From assembly GCA_947074335.1 (NCBI GenBank), contig CAMTPG010000081.1, positions 1 through 9,334 of the forward strand: a stretch of DNA of 9,334 nt, read 5' to 3'. Below the pieces are notes generated by a model. That model had not been told where the DNA came from, did no database searches, and worked only from the letters and a program-made list of their open reading frames with translations. Numbering within the stretch: the stretch's first letter is position 1; each line of letters starts with the position of its first letter. The position numbers and the translations under genes are program-made. Shown piece by piece: positions 1 through 7,240 of the stretch. Source of the DNA: an uncultured Parabacteroides sp. Its GTDB lineage: Bacteria > Bacteroidota > Bacteroidia > Bacteroidales > Tannerellaceae.

Positions 1-2034
1 CGATGAATAAAGTTGCGCTCCCTGAGGCAAAACAGCCATACCTACGGCAATATCTGTATATTGATAAATAGCGGGTAAATACCATTTCATCTCTCCTTCA
101 TCAATAATACCATTCCCGTTTTCATCCCGGTTACGTTGCATACATGCGGCGTAAGCTTTCGATAAGTTTGAATGATAATCTTCATATAATAAAGTAGAAG
201 ATTCAGAAGGTTTTACATTTTGATTAGAATACCAATTCTGCGACAAACCAACTTCCTGAATTGTATTATAACGTCCGTTTGTTCGATCTGTAGCTGCTCT
301 AACCGGCGATCCGTAAGGCAAACCTATCGGCAACAACTTTCCGTTAACCAATTGATTATGATAATTCGTCGTCTCATTCTCCCACTCAATACCCCAGGCC
401 GAATTTACATTGCTCACATTGTAAAAAGTCTGAATTGATTTCTGACGGAAGATGTATGCGGCATCAATCACATGACTGCCGTTATCGCCGGTCGAATTAC
501 ACAGAATCATCATGATACGCGGCTGCTGATTAACATATTCTTTCCAGTTAGTATCTGTATCATAATATTCGTTGATAAAACAGGTGTAATAAACCGAATC
601 ATTTTCAGGAATGGTTGTATCATCCCGCAAAGCTTTTAAATCGTCAATGAAAGCATTGGCATCCCACAGAAAAGAAGATCCGCTTCCCGGATAACAGGCT
701 TTTTTGTTTTTATCAGATCCGATACCGTTTTTCACAAACTGTACCCAATCGGTATCTTTTGCTTCGAAACCCTGTGTGTTATTACTGTATACCAGAATCT
801 GAAAAGCTGTCTCTTCAAAGGTCGTACGCAATTGTCGACGGGTAAACGAAATTACTTCAGTGGCATAATGCGCATCATATTCTTTTAGATTGTTACCGGT
901 TGAGAAATAAACATCGCCATCGCCTCGATCGTAATTCTTCGATCCGTCAATTACTTCGAGTACAATGCTGTTTACCCCGTTAATGGTAATATTATAAGTA
1001 TAATGTTTATTTCGTAAAGAATTAAAATCATTCACATTATTCCCCACATAACCCAGATGCACATTATATTTCACATAAGCATCCACATCATACTCGGCAC
1101 CGCCAGTTCCGTTACGATAGGCTTTGCCCTGGTAACGGCCGTAAAAAGTAACATAAGTAGCTCCGCCGGGTGCATTGGCAAAATCGTCGGAGTTAACCGG
1201 CGAGTTCAGTGCTTCACGCTCTTCGTAAACAGATAATCCGGAAGTGGTATATTTATTTTCGAGCATATAAAAAGTGAAACCCATAGCACCCTGGTCCAGC
1301 TCTTTTTGGCTGTACAGACTGAAATAACCGCTGTTTAGGGATTTCTCCTGATCACCCAGAAAAGAGGCAGAGGGAATATTTGACAAAGAGAACGAATCGA
1401 CTGTAAATGAGGAGACCTTCTCTCCGATTCCGATATTAAACGATATTTTCGACTGTAGTTTATGCAATTGGATTTTATCGGTAGTTGTTCCGTCTAAAGT
1501 CACTTTATTATTATCCGAGTTGATCAGACAGGTTGCAGGCTGATAACCGTTCATCCCGCCATAATAACCCGACATCAGAAATCGGCCGTCGATCACGTGA
1601 ATGGACTCATCAGACAGATTGACTGTGAGATTTTGAAATTCGGCTAATGAACCTATATTATCCAGTTCCGATTTAGTAACAGCCAGACTGTTTGTAGTCA
1701 GGTTGGCAATACCTGCAATGATACGCTCTCCGCTTGTGGTATAATGCTTTACAGATCCCTCAGAATTTTCAGCGATATCCGAAGAGGAATAGTATTGTCT
1801 GGAAACCGGAACTCCCTCTTTACTAAATACAAAAATATAAAGATCGCGAATATTATCTTCGAGTGCACGAGTCGTAATCATTTCCGACTGAATCGGCGAA
1901 AAGGGAATGGCAATTGTAGCCGGCAATCCCTCTTTTACCACAGGTTTCTCCGTATATAGCTGATCATCGGTACAGGAAGAAAATCCCAGTACAGAAAGAA
2001 GCAGAAGCAGGCTGTATGTTGCGAATTGTTTCAT
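1..2034 (-). CDS. Large DUF4906-like fimbrial lipoprotein, probable tip subunit (3' end outside window)
   Basis: The frame is open from ATG at 2034-2032 to the window edge: 678 residues with no stop, so the C-terminus is missing. A signal peptide (MKQFATYSLLLLLSVLGF) leads to a lipobox-like SSC with the probable lipidated Cys at 21. A trypsin-type site TTR56-A57 precedes a strand (DLYIFVF) typical of fimbrillins, followed by the IAGIAN strand of the superfamily core. From about residue 480 the sequence resembles DUF4906 proteins as I remember them: C485-FINEYY, W497, QPRIMMIL, then QKSIQTFYN near 531-539. C631-MQRNR leads into an EF-hand-like loop at 637-648 and then MKWYLPAI. It is the largest and last visible gene, 22 bases after its neighbour. 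Large size and operon-end position suit a tip or adhesin role, by analogy with the distal accessory genes of fim and mfa loci. The family call is by recognition, not by a profile search. Confidence 0.85.
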   Translation of the reverse strand, partial: MKQFATYSLLLLLSVLGFSSCTDDQLYTEKPVVKEGLPATIAIPFSPIQSEMITTRALEDNIRDLYIFVFSKEGVPVSRQYYSSSDIAENSEGSVKHYTTSGERIIAGIANLTTNSLAVTKSELDNIGSLAEFQNLTVNLSDESIHVIDGRFLMSGYYGGMNGYQPATCLINSDNNKVTLDGTTTDKIQLHKLQSKISFNIGIGEKVSSFTVDSFSLSNIPSASFLGDQEKSLNSGYFSLYSQKELDQGAMGFTFYMLENKYTTSGLSVYEEREALNSPVNSDDFANAPGGATYVTFYGRYQGKAYRNGTGGAEYDVDAYVKYNVHLGYVGNNVNDFNSLRNKHYTYNITINGVNSIVLEVIDGSKNYDRGDGDVYFSTGNNLKEYDAHYATEVISFTRRQLRTTFEETAFQILVYSNNTQGFEAKDTDWVQFVKNGIGSDKNKKACYPGSGSSFLWDANAFIDDLKALRDDTTIPENDSVYYTCFINEYYDTDTNWKEYVNQQPRIMMILCNSTGDNGSHVIDAAYIFRQKSIQTFYNVSNVNSAWGIEWENETTNYHNQLVNGKLLPIGLPYGSPVRAATDRTNGRYNTIQEVGLSQNWYSNQNVKPSESSTLLYEDYHSNLSKAYAACMQRNRDENGNGIIDEGEMKWYLPAIYQYTDIAVGMAVLPQGAQLYSS
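91..126 (-). other. EF-hand-like calcium-binding loop codons in the large tip-type protein
   Basis: These codons give DENGNGIIDEGE, residues 637-648. Loop positions 1, 3, 5, 9 and 12 are D, N, N, D and E, with G at 6 and I at 8, which matches the canonical 12-residue EF-hand or dockerin-type loop. The flanks (NR before, MKWYLPA after) do not look like a full helix-loop-helix pair, so an isolated structural calcium site is more likely than a signalling EF-hand. Calcium binding is inferred from the pattern. Confidence 0.6.
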
Positions 2035-2056
2035 ATTTACAATTTTATTTTAATCA

Positions 2057-3526
2057 TTAGTCGAATGAAGGAATATTTACCGTAACCGGTGCAAACGGAT
2101 TCGAGATATAGTCGATCCAGATCTCGGCCGCCGGACTGTACGAAAGTGTGGCGCGATACAGATTGCCATGAATCAAGCCATCGGTGGTACAAGCGCCTTG
2201 TTTAACGGGATTCAGTATAAAACGAGTTGCTTTTTCGATGCCGGCCGTGGTGTCTCCCCATTTGATGCCCTGATTGGTGGCAGAGGTTGTTGTTACATTT
2301 TCATAAGGAAGAAGGCATAATTCACCTTTATCACTTTTCCATGCAGATGCAGCAGTCCAGCTATTATTGTTTTCAATCAGATACAACGCCAGCCATTGTC
2401 CCGACTGTGTTTCGTAATGTGTACCCATTTGCTGCTGAATCAGATAAGCATCCAGTTCCACTTCAAGCGGCGAAGCTGTTGTATAACTTTTCTCATAACT
2501 ATAGAAAGAAAAGAGCTTTTCGCCCGAGTTAAAGCGCATCTCTTCGCTTATTGCGGTTAGATTTGCCTGTTGTCCGTCGGGATTTATCCGGTTATCAAGT
2601 AACAAAAATGATTGTTTTTCAATCTGATTGATGTTCATTTTCGATACATACAATCGCCAGACCGACTTGCCGGAAAAAAGATATTTTGTATTATTTACCA
2701 GATATGTCAATGAGATAGCATTTCCATCCGGCTGAATATGAATCGGCTTTCCTTTATATGTATAATTATGCGAATTATTCTGAATCTTAATTTTAGTCAT
2801 CACGCCCGGAACTTCTTCTCCTTTCGTTCCGCTTGCCATCATATCCGCTGCCGAAAACAACCAGGTCGAATCAATACCGGCCAGCGAAGTGGATGGTATA
2901 TTGATATCCAGATACAAATCCACACGCGCCGTGAGCTGTGTGAGCGGAACAACTACAGAAACATTGTTGGTTGTGAAGCGATAGTCTGTAAAACCGGCTT
3001 TTACCAGATTGGTTGCCGTAAAGGTAACCGAAGCCTGCGACTCGATAGCCGAACGGTAATCGGCATACGTAGTGAGTCCCGACAGATCCAGCGCCGAATT
3101 GGCAATCGCCAGCACGCGTACCGTTTGTCCTTCTACCGGCAGAGAAATACCTGAAATGCGATAAGCGGATGAATCATTTACCGTGGTGTTTGGAGCTGTA
3201 AACGTAGCATTTTCCTGATGGATACGAGACGTCGGTATGCCAGATCCATCCAGTTCGAAAAAGGCCAGATGCACGCGGTTAATCTGCAACTCATCGGTTG
3301 TGGCATAGCTGTAGGGCAACGAAACATCGCTGCCGGCTCGTGTCTGAACCGCTTCGGCAATCAATGTAATGGTTATGCCTTCGGTCAGACCGGTTTCGGG
3401 CTGTTTTTCGGGGATATCCGCCAGCTCATTGCTACACGAGGTGCAAAGCAGCGAGCCTAAAGCAACAGCCGATATAAGTATATTGCGTAGATTCATAAGA
3501 TCTGTATATTTTTGTTTCATAATCAT
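2057..3526 (-). CDS. Fimbrillin-like minor/accessory pilus lipoprotein
   Basis: A 489-residue lipoprotein when read from the first ATG. Three starts are possible: M1 (its ATG overlaps the upstream TGA as ATGA), M3, and M11 at 3496. M11 gives the most usual signal peptide (MNLRNILISAVALGSLLCTSC, with the probable lipid Cys being C31 of the long form). M1 is kept because the overlap suggests translational coupling. QTR63-A64 is a trypsin-type processing site of the kind seen in type V pilins. It is followed by a VHLAFFEL strand, a VLAIANS core strand with a short helix, and LTQLTARVDLYL, the inter-domain strand seen in shaft fimbrillins. The C-terminus (HGNLYRATLSY ... PVTVNIPSFD) has a weak form of the RN-x-IY signature and lacks the W-N-V-I-E-Q tail of the shaft-type genes. 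That divergence supports an accessory or tip-proximal subunit. The exact family within the superfamily is not certain. Confidence 0.78.
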   Translation of the reverse strand: MIMKQKYTDLMNLRNILISAVALGSLLCTSCSNELADIPEKQPETGLTEGITITLIAEAVQTRAGSDVSLPYSYATTDELQINRVHLAFFELDGSGIPTSRIHQENATFTAPNTTVNDSSAYRISGISLPVEGQTVRVLAIANSALDLSGLTTYADYRSAIESQASVTFTATNLVKAGFTDYRFTTNNVSVVVPLTQLTARVDLYLDINIPSTSLAGIDSTWLFSAADMMASGTKGEEVPGVMTKIKIQNNSHNYTYKGKPIHIQPDGNAISLTYLVNNTKYLFSGKSVWRLYVSKMNINQIEKQSFLLLDNRINPDGQQANLTAISEEMRFNSGEKLFSFYSYEKSYTTASPLEVELDAYLIQQQMGTHYETQSGQWLALYLIENNNSWTAASAWKSDKGELCLLPYENVTTTSATNQGIKWGDTTAGIEKATRFILNPVKQGACTTDGLIHGNLYRATLSYSPAAEIWIDYISNPFAPVTVNIPSFD

Positions 3527-4593
3527 AGCGGAATTGTGATTTCATTGTAGTTCCAGTCGCGTGTATAACAAACCACCTCAAAATCAACGATCACATCGGT
3601 AATCTGCAGATTCACGATCAGATCGTACAAATAACCGGCATTTACATAAGCATGATTTGAGTTATTTGCAAAATCGTCTGCTGCCGTGGCCCGGTTTATC
3701 ACGTATGAGCGTTCATACGGTTTGTCGCCGATCGTAAAATGAATGGTCATTTCCACTGCATGGGCGGCATCGGTATTCCGGAACGAGAAAAAGAGCGGTT
3801 TCTCGTCGGCAAAAGGATTAACGGCACCCGTTGCCGGCTGATAGGCCGTTTTATTTATTGTTTCCTCAAAATCTTTGAATGCATAACTTGAAACAGCCAG
3901 ATCGCCTTTGGTGAGCGATTGTGTATTGCTGTTCTTCAAAGTAACCGAGTTCACCGTTACCTCGTTTATGCGCGATCCTTCCGCGAAGCTAACCCGGAAG
4001 GCGTTGAAACGGATAGCAGCAGTAAGCTGGCTCACTGTATGATGTACCGTTACGGTATTTTCGGCAGTCTGGACAGTTGATGCGGATGGCGTAATGCCGC
4101 TCCAGTTCACGGTTTGCAGTGTACCTGTTTTAACCAGATTATCAGCGTCGAACAGCTCATCAGACTGAATGGCGGCGCAAACTTCCTCATAACTGGCACA
4201 AGCAGCCAGCGATGCGGTGGAGTTGGCCACAACAAATGTCTTTAAGTTCTCCTGATATTTTACCAGGATGGCTTGGTTTGTGGTATACATATTAGTGGCT
4301 TCCTGATAAGTCAGCGTAAGGTCGCGATAAGCAACCACCTGATTTGAGGCATCAAATATGAAGAGTGCACAAGCGTTAACAGCTTGTCCGATACTGTGGT
4401 TTGTGCCGGCAGGCGCAGAAGTTCCCGATTTAGTTTCGATACCCGGCGAGTCTAATGCAAGAGAGAGATATACGTGCCCGGCTGTTGTGGAAAGATCTTG
4501 CTCCGCATCATGTTGTACCGAATCTTCCAGCTGCGAACAGGAGAAGCCCAGCAAACATGACATCATTAAAAGCAATATTTTTTTTAGTTTCAT
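3523..4593 (-). CDS. Fimbrillin-like minor pilus subunit, lipoprotein precursor
   Basis: 356 residues. The signal peptide is MKLKKILLLMMSCLLGFSC with the probable lipid Cys at 19; there is no competing in-frame start. An ETK55-S56 site sits where neighbours have T-R-A or T-R-S, so processing would be after Lys rather than Arg. Next come CALFIFDASNQVVAYRD (75-91), very like the visible start of the first gene (LTVFVYQNNQLIAYKD), and the core strand FVVAN124 followed by a SYEEV helix. VSQLTAAIRF marks the domain junction. The C-terminus ends DWNYNEITIPL, keeping the Trp of the family's last strand but not the V-I-E-Q part. It begins after the 332-base structured gap, and its stop overlaps the next start by 4 bases, so it and the next gene are probably translated as a pair. 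A minor subunit is the likeliest role, inferred from divergence and position. Confidence 0.82.
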   Translation of the reverse strand: MKLKKILLLMMSCLLGFSCSQLEDSVQHDAEQDLSTTAGHVYLSLALDSPGIETKSGTSAPAGTNHSIGQAVNACALFIFDASNQVVAYRDLTLTYQEATNMYTTNQAILVKYQENLKTFVVANSTASLAACASYEEVCAAIQSDELFDADNLVKTGTLQTVNWSGITPSASTVQTAENTVTVHHTVSQLTAAIRFNAFRVSFAEGSRINEVTVNSVTLKNSNTQSLTKGDLAVSSYAFKDFEETINKTAYQPATGAVNPFADEKPLFFSFRNTDAAHAVEMTIHFTIGDKPYERSYVINRATAADDFANNSNHAYVNAGYLYDLIVNLQITDVIVDFEVVCYTRDWNYNEITIPL

Positions 4594-4640
4594 AGCTCAA
4601 ATAATTAAATGTTATTTCTCTCTTTTTTTGTATTATTCCC

Positions 4641-4681
4641 GATTAAAATAAAAAACAGAATCGCAGTGTTTTATTTTAATC
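4641..4681 (-). repeat. Perfect 13-bp AT-rich inverted repeat with a 9-mer copy in its loop
   Basis: GATTAAAATAAAA at 4641-4653 is the exact reverse complement of TTTTATTTTAATC at 4669-4681. The 15-base loop (4654-4668) ends with ATCGCAGTG, one copy of the recurring 9-mer. In the minus-strand RNA the loop therefore presents CACTGCGAT, which can pair with the complementary copies further upstream in the transcript. It lies about 50 bases before the start codon of the next gene. Confidence 0.7.
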
Positions 4682-4687
4682 CGAATT

Positions 4688-4701
4688 ATATTGTACAATA
4701 T
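4688..4701. repeat. Perfect 14-bp palindrome ATATTGTACAATAT
   Basis: The sequence is self-complementary over all 14 bases and lies roughly 100 bases before the downstream start codon. Such a dyad could be an operator for a dimeric regulator. In a region this AT-rich, chance is a real alternative, and no regulator gene is visible in the window. Confidence 0.4.
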
Positions 4702-4709
4702 TGTAAATC

Positions 4710-4738
4710 TTATAATTACCCCTATATTTTTATAATTA
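4710..4738. repeat. Direct repeat TTATAATTA, two copies 20 bp apart
   Basis: TTATAATTA occurs at 4710-4718 and 4730-4738. The 20-bp step is close to two helical turns, which would place two bound proteins on the same DNA face. Low sequence complexity makes this weak evidence. Confidence 0.35.
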
Positions 4739-4768
4739 TTTTTTCCCCTTGTAAGGAATTAAAAATTA

Positions 4769-4800
4769 CACTGCGATCCATTTTGAATTTCATCGCAGTG
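4769..4800 (-). terminator. Candidate intrinsic terminator or attenuator hairpin (9-bp stem)
   Basis: CACTGCGAT (4769-4777) and ATCGCAGTG (4792-4800) are exact inverse repeats around a 14-base loop. On the minus strand the stem is followed at once by TAATTTTTAATT, a U-rich tail as expected of an intrinsic terminator. It lies about 126 bases after the stop of the probable shaft gene. The stem has moderate GC and the tail is interrupted by As, so partial termination is more plausible than a full stop, consistent with the same-strand genes that follow. Confidence 0.45.
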
Positions 4801-4843
4801 AAATTTAAATTTCATGGTAGTGAAATCTGCCTTTCACTGCGAT
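4792..4843 (-). repeat. Exact 12-bp inverted repeat ATCGCAGTGAAA / TTTCACTGCGAT, enclosing a degenerate copy
   Basis: ATCGCAGTGAAA at 4792-4803 is the exact reverse complement of 4832-4843. Between them lies ATGGTAGTGAAA at 4814-4825, which differs from the first arm at two positions and can also pair with the 4832-4843 arm. The segments 4786-4807 and 4808-4829 form an imperfect 22-base tandem repeat, joined by the palindrome AAATTTAAATTT (4801-4812). Confidence 0.65.
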
Positions 4844-4883
4844 CTTTTTTATTGTTGCAGAATATCGGTCGAAATAATTGCCC

Positions 4884-4899
4884 GATAACCGGAGTTATC
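4884..4899 (-). terminator. UNCG-tetraloop hairpin just downstream of the probable shaft subunit gene
   Basis: On the minus strand this reads GATAAC-TCCG-GTTATC: a 6-bp perfect stem closed by C-G around a UCCG loop, a member of the very stable cUNCGg tetraloop class. G-U wobble and C-G pairs can lengthen it to about 9 bp (4881-4902). It starts about 26 bases after the stop codon. There is only a weak U-rich tail (AATTATTT), so it may protect the 3' end of the shaft mRNA rather than terminate transcription. Confidence 0.45.
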
Positions 4900-4925
4900 A
4901 GATCTTATTTCAATCGGTTATTCAT

Positions 4926-6104
4926 TTAGTTAATATCATTTTCTGTCTGTTCGATCACATTCCAGGGAGCCACTGTAACAGAAGCCGAGATATGTGCATT
5001 GAGCAATTTATCATCTTCGTTGGGTGAACCTTCGCCGGTGATTGTAACTTTCAGTTTGTAGATGTAGTTACGATCGATTTTGTTTTTGCCCAGATGATCG
5101 ATTGGCACGCGGAAGTGTCTTTCTTCTGTTTCACCTGTTGCACCAGAAGTAAAAATACCGCTGATCAGAATCATAGTTTGATAAGTTGCACCTTCTTCGT
5201 TAGGGAATACGTATTTGCTGAATGCAAGATCTGTGTATGTTGCAGTTGCGGCAGTAGTTTTAGTATATTCTTTCAGCAAAGTAGCTGAAACCACGTCAGC
5301 TCCGGGAACAATCGCACCCTCTGCTACAACAAAAGCGTCACTATGATATCCTTTCAACCAACCTGTAGTAGCACCGGCTACCTTTACCTCTTTTTTCACA
5401 TTCGCCAAAGAGAGTTTGGTTAATTTGAAGGTTGAACCATTGTCCTGATAGTTTGAATTCAGGTTGATTTTAATTTCTTCTACATCGATACGTGAGATCA
5501 GACGTTCGAGAACGATTGGAGCATAACCTTCAGGTGCTGTCATTGCGCCGTCAGCATGATCTTCGGTAATTGTAGTTTTATCTTTACTGATCCAGTTTTC
5601 GCTTGTTTTATCACTTGATGCACTAACACCCGTAAAAGTAAATTCACTTGTCATCGGTAATGCTTTTGCTTCAGCACCATTATAGGTATCAATTGCACCG
5701 GTTGCAATTGCATTTCGCAAAGAAGCAAGAGTTGTAAATGTTCCCGGCGTGCAATTGGCCAGTACTACTGCGTTAAATACATCATTTTGAGGATTCGTAG
5801 CATTTACTTTTATCGTAAGGTGATTGATTACCGTAGTATTTGTCACCGTTTTATGATTCACAAAGTTGCCCCCAGCATTAAACACATAAAGTGTCAGCGT
5901 TTCGATGCTTCTCTCTTTTTCAGTTCCATTTTCATCTTCGGCGTCGACGGATGATCTCGTCAACAAATCATTTGCAGTAACCATCAGCGAAACCGATGCG
6001 TCCACTTCATTCATTGATTCATTGTCTTTGAAATCTTCGTCGCTCGAGCACGAAGTAAACGTCGTAAATGCCAAAGCAGCAATAAATAAACTTTTAATTT
6101 TCAT
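4926..6104 (-). CDS. FimA/Mfa1-type fimbrillin, probable major shaft subunit
   Basis: 392 residues. The signal peptide MKIKSLFIAALAFTTFTSC places the lipid Cys at 19. A trypsin-type site LLTR50-S51 lies before the strand TLTLYVF. Family features in order: AVVLANC core strand, LERLISRIDVEEI at the inter-domain junction, KYVFPNEEG (Y298-N302), R345-NYIYKLKVTITG, and the C-terminal strand APW381NVIEQTE. In P. gingivalis pilins the N-terminal strand is removed after Arg and the C-terminal strand of the next subunit fills the groove; the same layout is visible here. The sequence is rich in Thr, Ala and Val, and GC is lower than in the two genes before it. Standard architecture and the following stem-loop cluster make it the best candidate for the abundant shaft protein, though this is inferred. 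Its closest relative in the window is the fimbrillin at 8205-9334. Confidence 0.9.
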   Translation of the reverse strand: MKIKSLFIAALAFTTFTSCSSDEDFKDNESMNEVDASVSLMVTANDLLTRSSVDAEDENGTEKERSIETLTLYVFNAGGNFVNHKTVTNTTVINHLTIKVNATNPQNDVFNAVVLANCTPGTFTTLASLRNAIATGAIDTYNGAEAKALPMTSEFTFTGVSASSDKTSENWISKDKTTITEDHADGAMTAPEGYAPIVLERLISRIDVEEIKINLNSNYQDNGSTFKLTKLSLANVKKEVKVAGATTGWLKGYHSDAFVVAEGAIVPGADVVSATLLKEYTKTTAATATYTDLAFSKYVFPNEEGATYQTMILISGIFTSGATGETEERHFRVPIDHLGKNKIDRNYIYKLKVTITGEGSPNEDDKLLNAHISASVTVAPWNVIEQTENDIN

Positions 6105-6133
6105 ACATTTATTTATTAAGTTGTATATATATT

Positions 6134-7237
6134 TTATTCCAATTCAATATTCTGTTCTACCGGACTCCAGCTCACTACTTCTACCACTACATCCAGATCG
6201 CCCAGAATTTCGGGACCGGAATTGAAGCTGTTGCCATTGAAGGTGATACCCAGACGGTAGATGTAATTACGTTTCACATAATTATGATCATACCCGTTTT
6301 TAATGCCATTCAGATTGATTGTAGCCATAAAATTATAGCTTCTGGCCTGATACACCTCGTTACCCAGCAGTGTACAAACCACCACGATGCGGGTAGGCAG
6401 ATACGGATCGAAATTTTCCATCACGTAGCGGCGATAAACCGTTTCGTTGATCGGAGCCGAATCGCTGATGATATCCTGATGAAGTATATTGGATGTGCCG
6501 GGAGCCACACAGCTGTTGTCGGCATACATAACCTGACCCCAGTAATCGGGACTGAAAAAATAGGAAGCCGTACGCACCTGTTGCACAAAAATACTGTTGA
6601 TGCGGAGCACACGACCCGAAACGCCGGTTCCGTCGAATACGGTTGCCAGCGAATTTACCTCGATGCGGGCTGCAATACGAGTCAGCTCTACCGGCGCATT
6701 GATGCCGTTTACATTGGTCTGACCGGCAACCCCGATGTAGTTATCGCCTTCGGTAAAATCGGTTGTGGTACGAATCAGTGAAGTACTCATGGTGAGGTTC
6801 TGCTGATTTTGAGTATCCAGACGGGCCAGTTTATTTTGCAGATCATCGAGCGAGGTAACCTGATTCAGCAAATCGGCCGGCGCATTGGCGATAATCACCA
6901 GCTGACCTCTGGCCGTTTTAACCGGAATACCCGACAACAGGGCTGTTCCGTCGGTGCTGTTTACCGCACCCGAAACCAGACTGCTGAGCAGCTCACTGCC
7001 GTCTTCACTGAAAATAGCTGCCGTAAGGTTATTCAGATTCAACTCACCCTCTAATGCATTGGGATCAAGGCCGGAGGCCGAAAATCCCGAAGCTTTCACG
7101 GCTACCGAAAGGCGTGCCTGTTGCAATTCCTGATCGGGCGAAGGATTGAAATCCGAATCTTTCGAACAACCGGCAAAAAGCAGCAGTGCGGCGGCAGCCA
7201 TGATGATATTTTTTAGTTTCGTAGTCATAAATAGCAT
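6134..7237 (-). CDS. FimA/Mfa1-type fimbrillin, lipoprotein precursor
   Basis: 367 residues from the first ATG, which is 3 bases after the upstream stop. M4 (ATG at 7228) is an equally good start and gives the tidier signal peptide MTTKLKNIIMAAAALLLFAGC. The lipid Cys is residue 24 of the long form. Family features: NLTAAIFSEDG strand, LVIIANAP core strand with a following SLDDLQNKL helix, VELTR187-IAARIEV junction, Y271-VMENFD followed by LPTRIVVV, R323-NYIYRLGITF, and a final strand VSW357SPVEQNIELE. There is no T-R-A/S motif in the expected place; the nearest basic residue is Lys48 in VAVKASG. It may be an unprocessed or Lys-processed subunit, so a shaft-base or alternative shaft role is possible. 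GC is clearly higher than in the next gene, suggesting a different history for the two paralogues. Confidence 0.88.
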   Translation of the reverse strand: MLFMTTKLKNIIMAAAALLLFAGCSKDSDFNPSPDQELQQARLSVAVKASGFSASGLDPNALEGELNLNNLTAAIFSEDGSELLSSLVSGAVNSTDGTALLSGIPVKTARGQLVIIANAPADLLNQVTSLDDLQNKLARLDTQNQQNLTMSTSLIRTTTDFTEGDNYIGVAGQTNVNGINAPVELTRIAARIEVNSLATVFDGTGVSGRVLRINSIFVQQVRTASYFFSPDYWGQVMYADNSCVAPGTSNILHQDIISDSAPINETVYRRYVMENFDPYLPTRIVVVCTLLGNEVYQARSYNFMATINLNGIKNGYDHNYVKRNYIYRLGITFNGNSFNSGPEILGDLDVVVEVVSWSPVEQNIELE

Positions 7238-7240
7238 GTA

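Larger units (their letters stand above)
4594..4925 (-). promoter_or_regulatory. 332-base AT-rich intergenic region with interlocking inverted repeats
   Basis: This is the only gap above 31 bases in the window. It lies after the probable shaft subunit gene and before the minor subunit genes. It holds an UNCG-loop hairpin near the stop, five copies of a 9-mer in both orientations, a 13-bp AT stem, a 14-bp palindrome and a pair of 9-bp direct repeats, each listed separately. I see no convincing Bacteroidales promoter of the TTTG / TAnnTTTG type on the minus strand here, so an internal promoter is possible but not shown. A leader-type RNA switch, partial terminator or mRNA processing site would fit equally well. 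The plus-strand ORF across 4609-4929 is not credible. Confidence 0.6.

Noticed and set aside
2738..3154. Plus-strand ORF of 138 codons
   Set aside because: It lies wholly antisense to a clear fimbrillin-like gene with a signal peptide and family motifs; its own translation is Arg/Ile/Cys-rich and unlike a folded protein.
4596..4610. Possible Bacteroidales -7 box near ATTATTTG on the minus strand before the gene at 3523-4593
   Set aside because: The TA and TTTG parts do not have the required two-base spacing and it lies too close to the start codon.
4660..4843. CRISPR-like array
   Set aside because: The repeats are 9-12 bases, alternate in orientation and are irregularly spaced, unlike CRISPR repeats.
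4609..4929. Plus-strand ORF of 106 codons across the large intergenic gap
   Set aside because: It is AT-rich, full of inverted repeats, has no recognisable protein pattern and runs against the direction of every supported gene.
6284..6781. Plus-strand ORF of 165 codons
   Set aside because: Antisense shadow of the fimbrillin at 6134-7237, whose core motifs fall in exactly this stretch.
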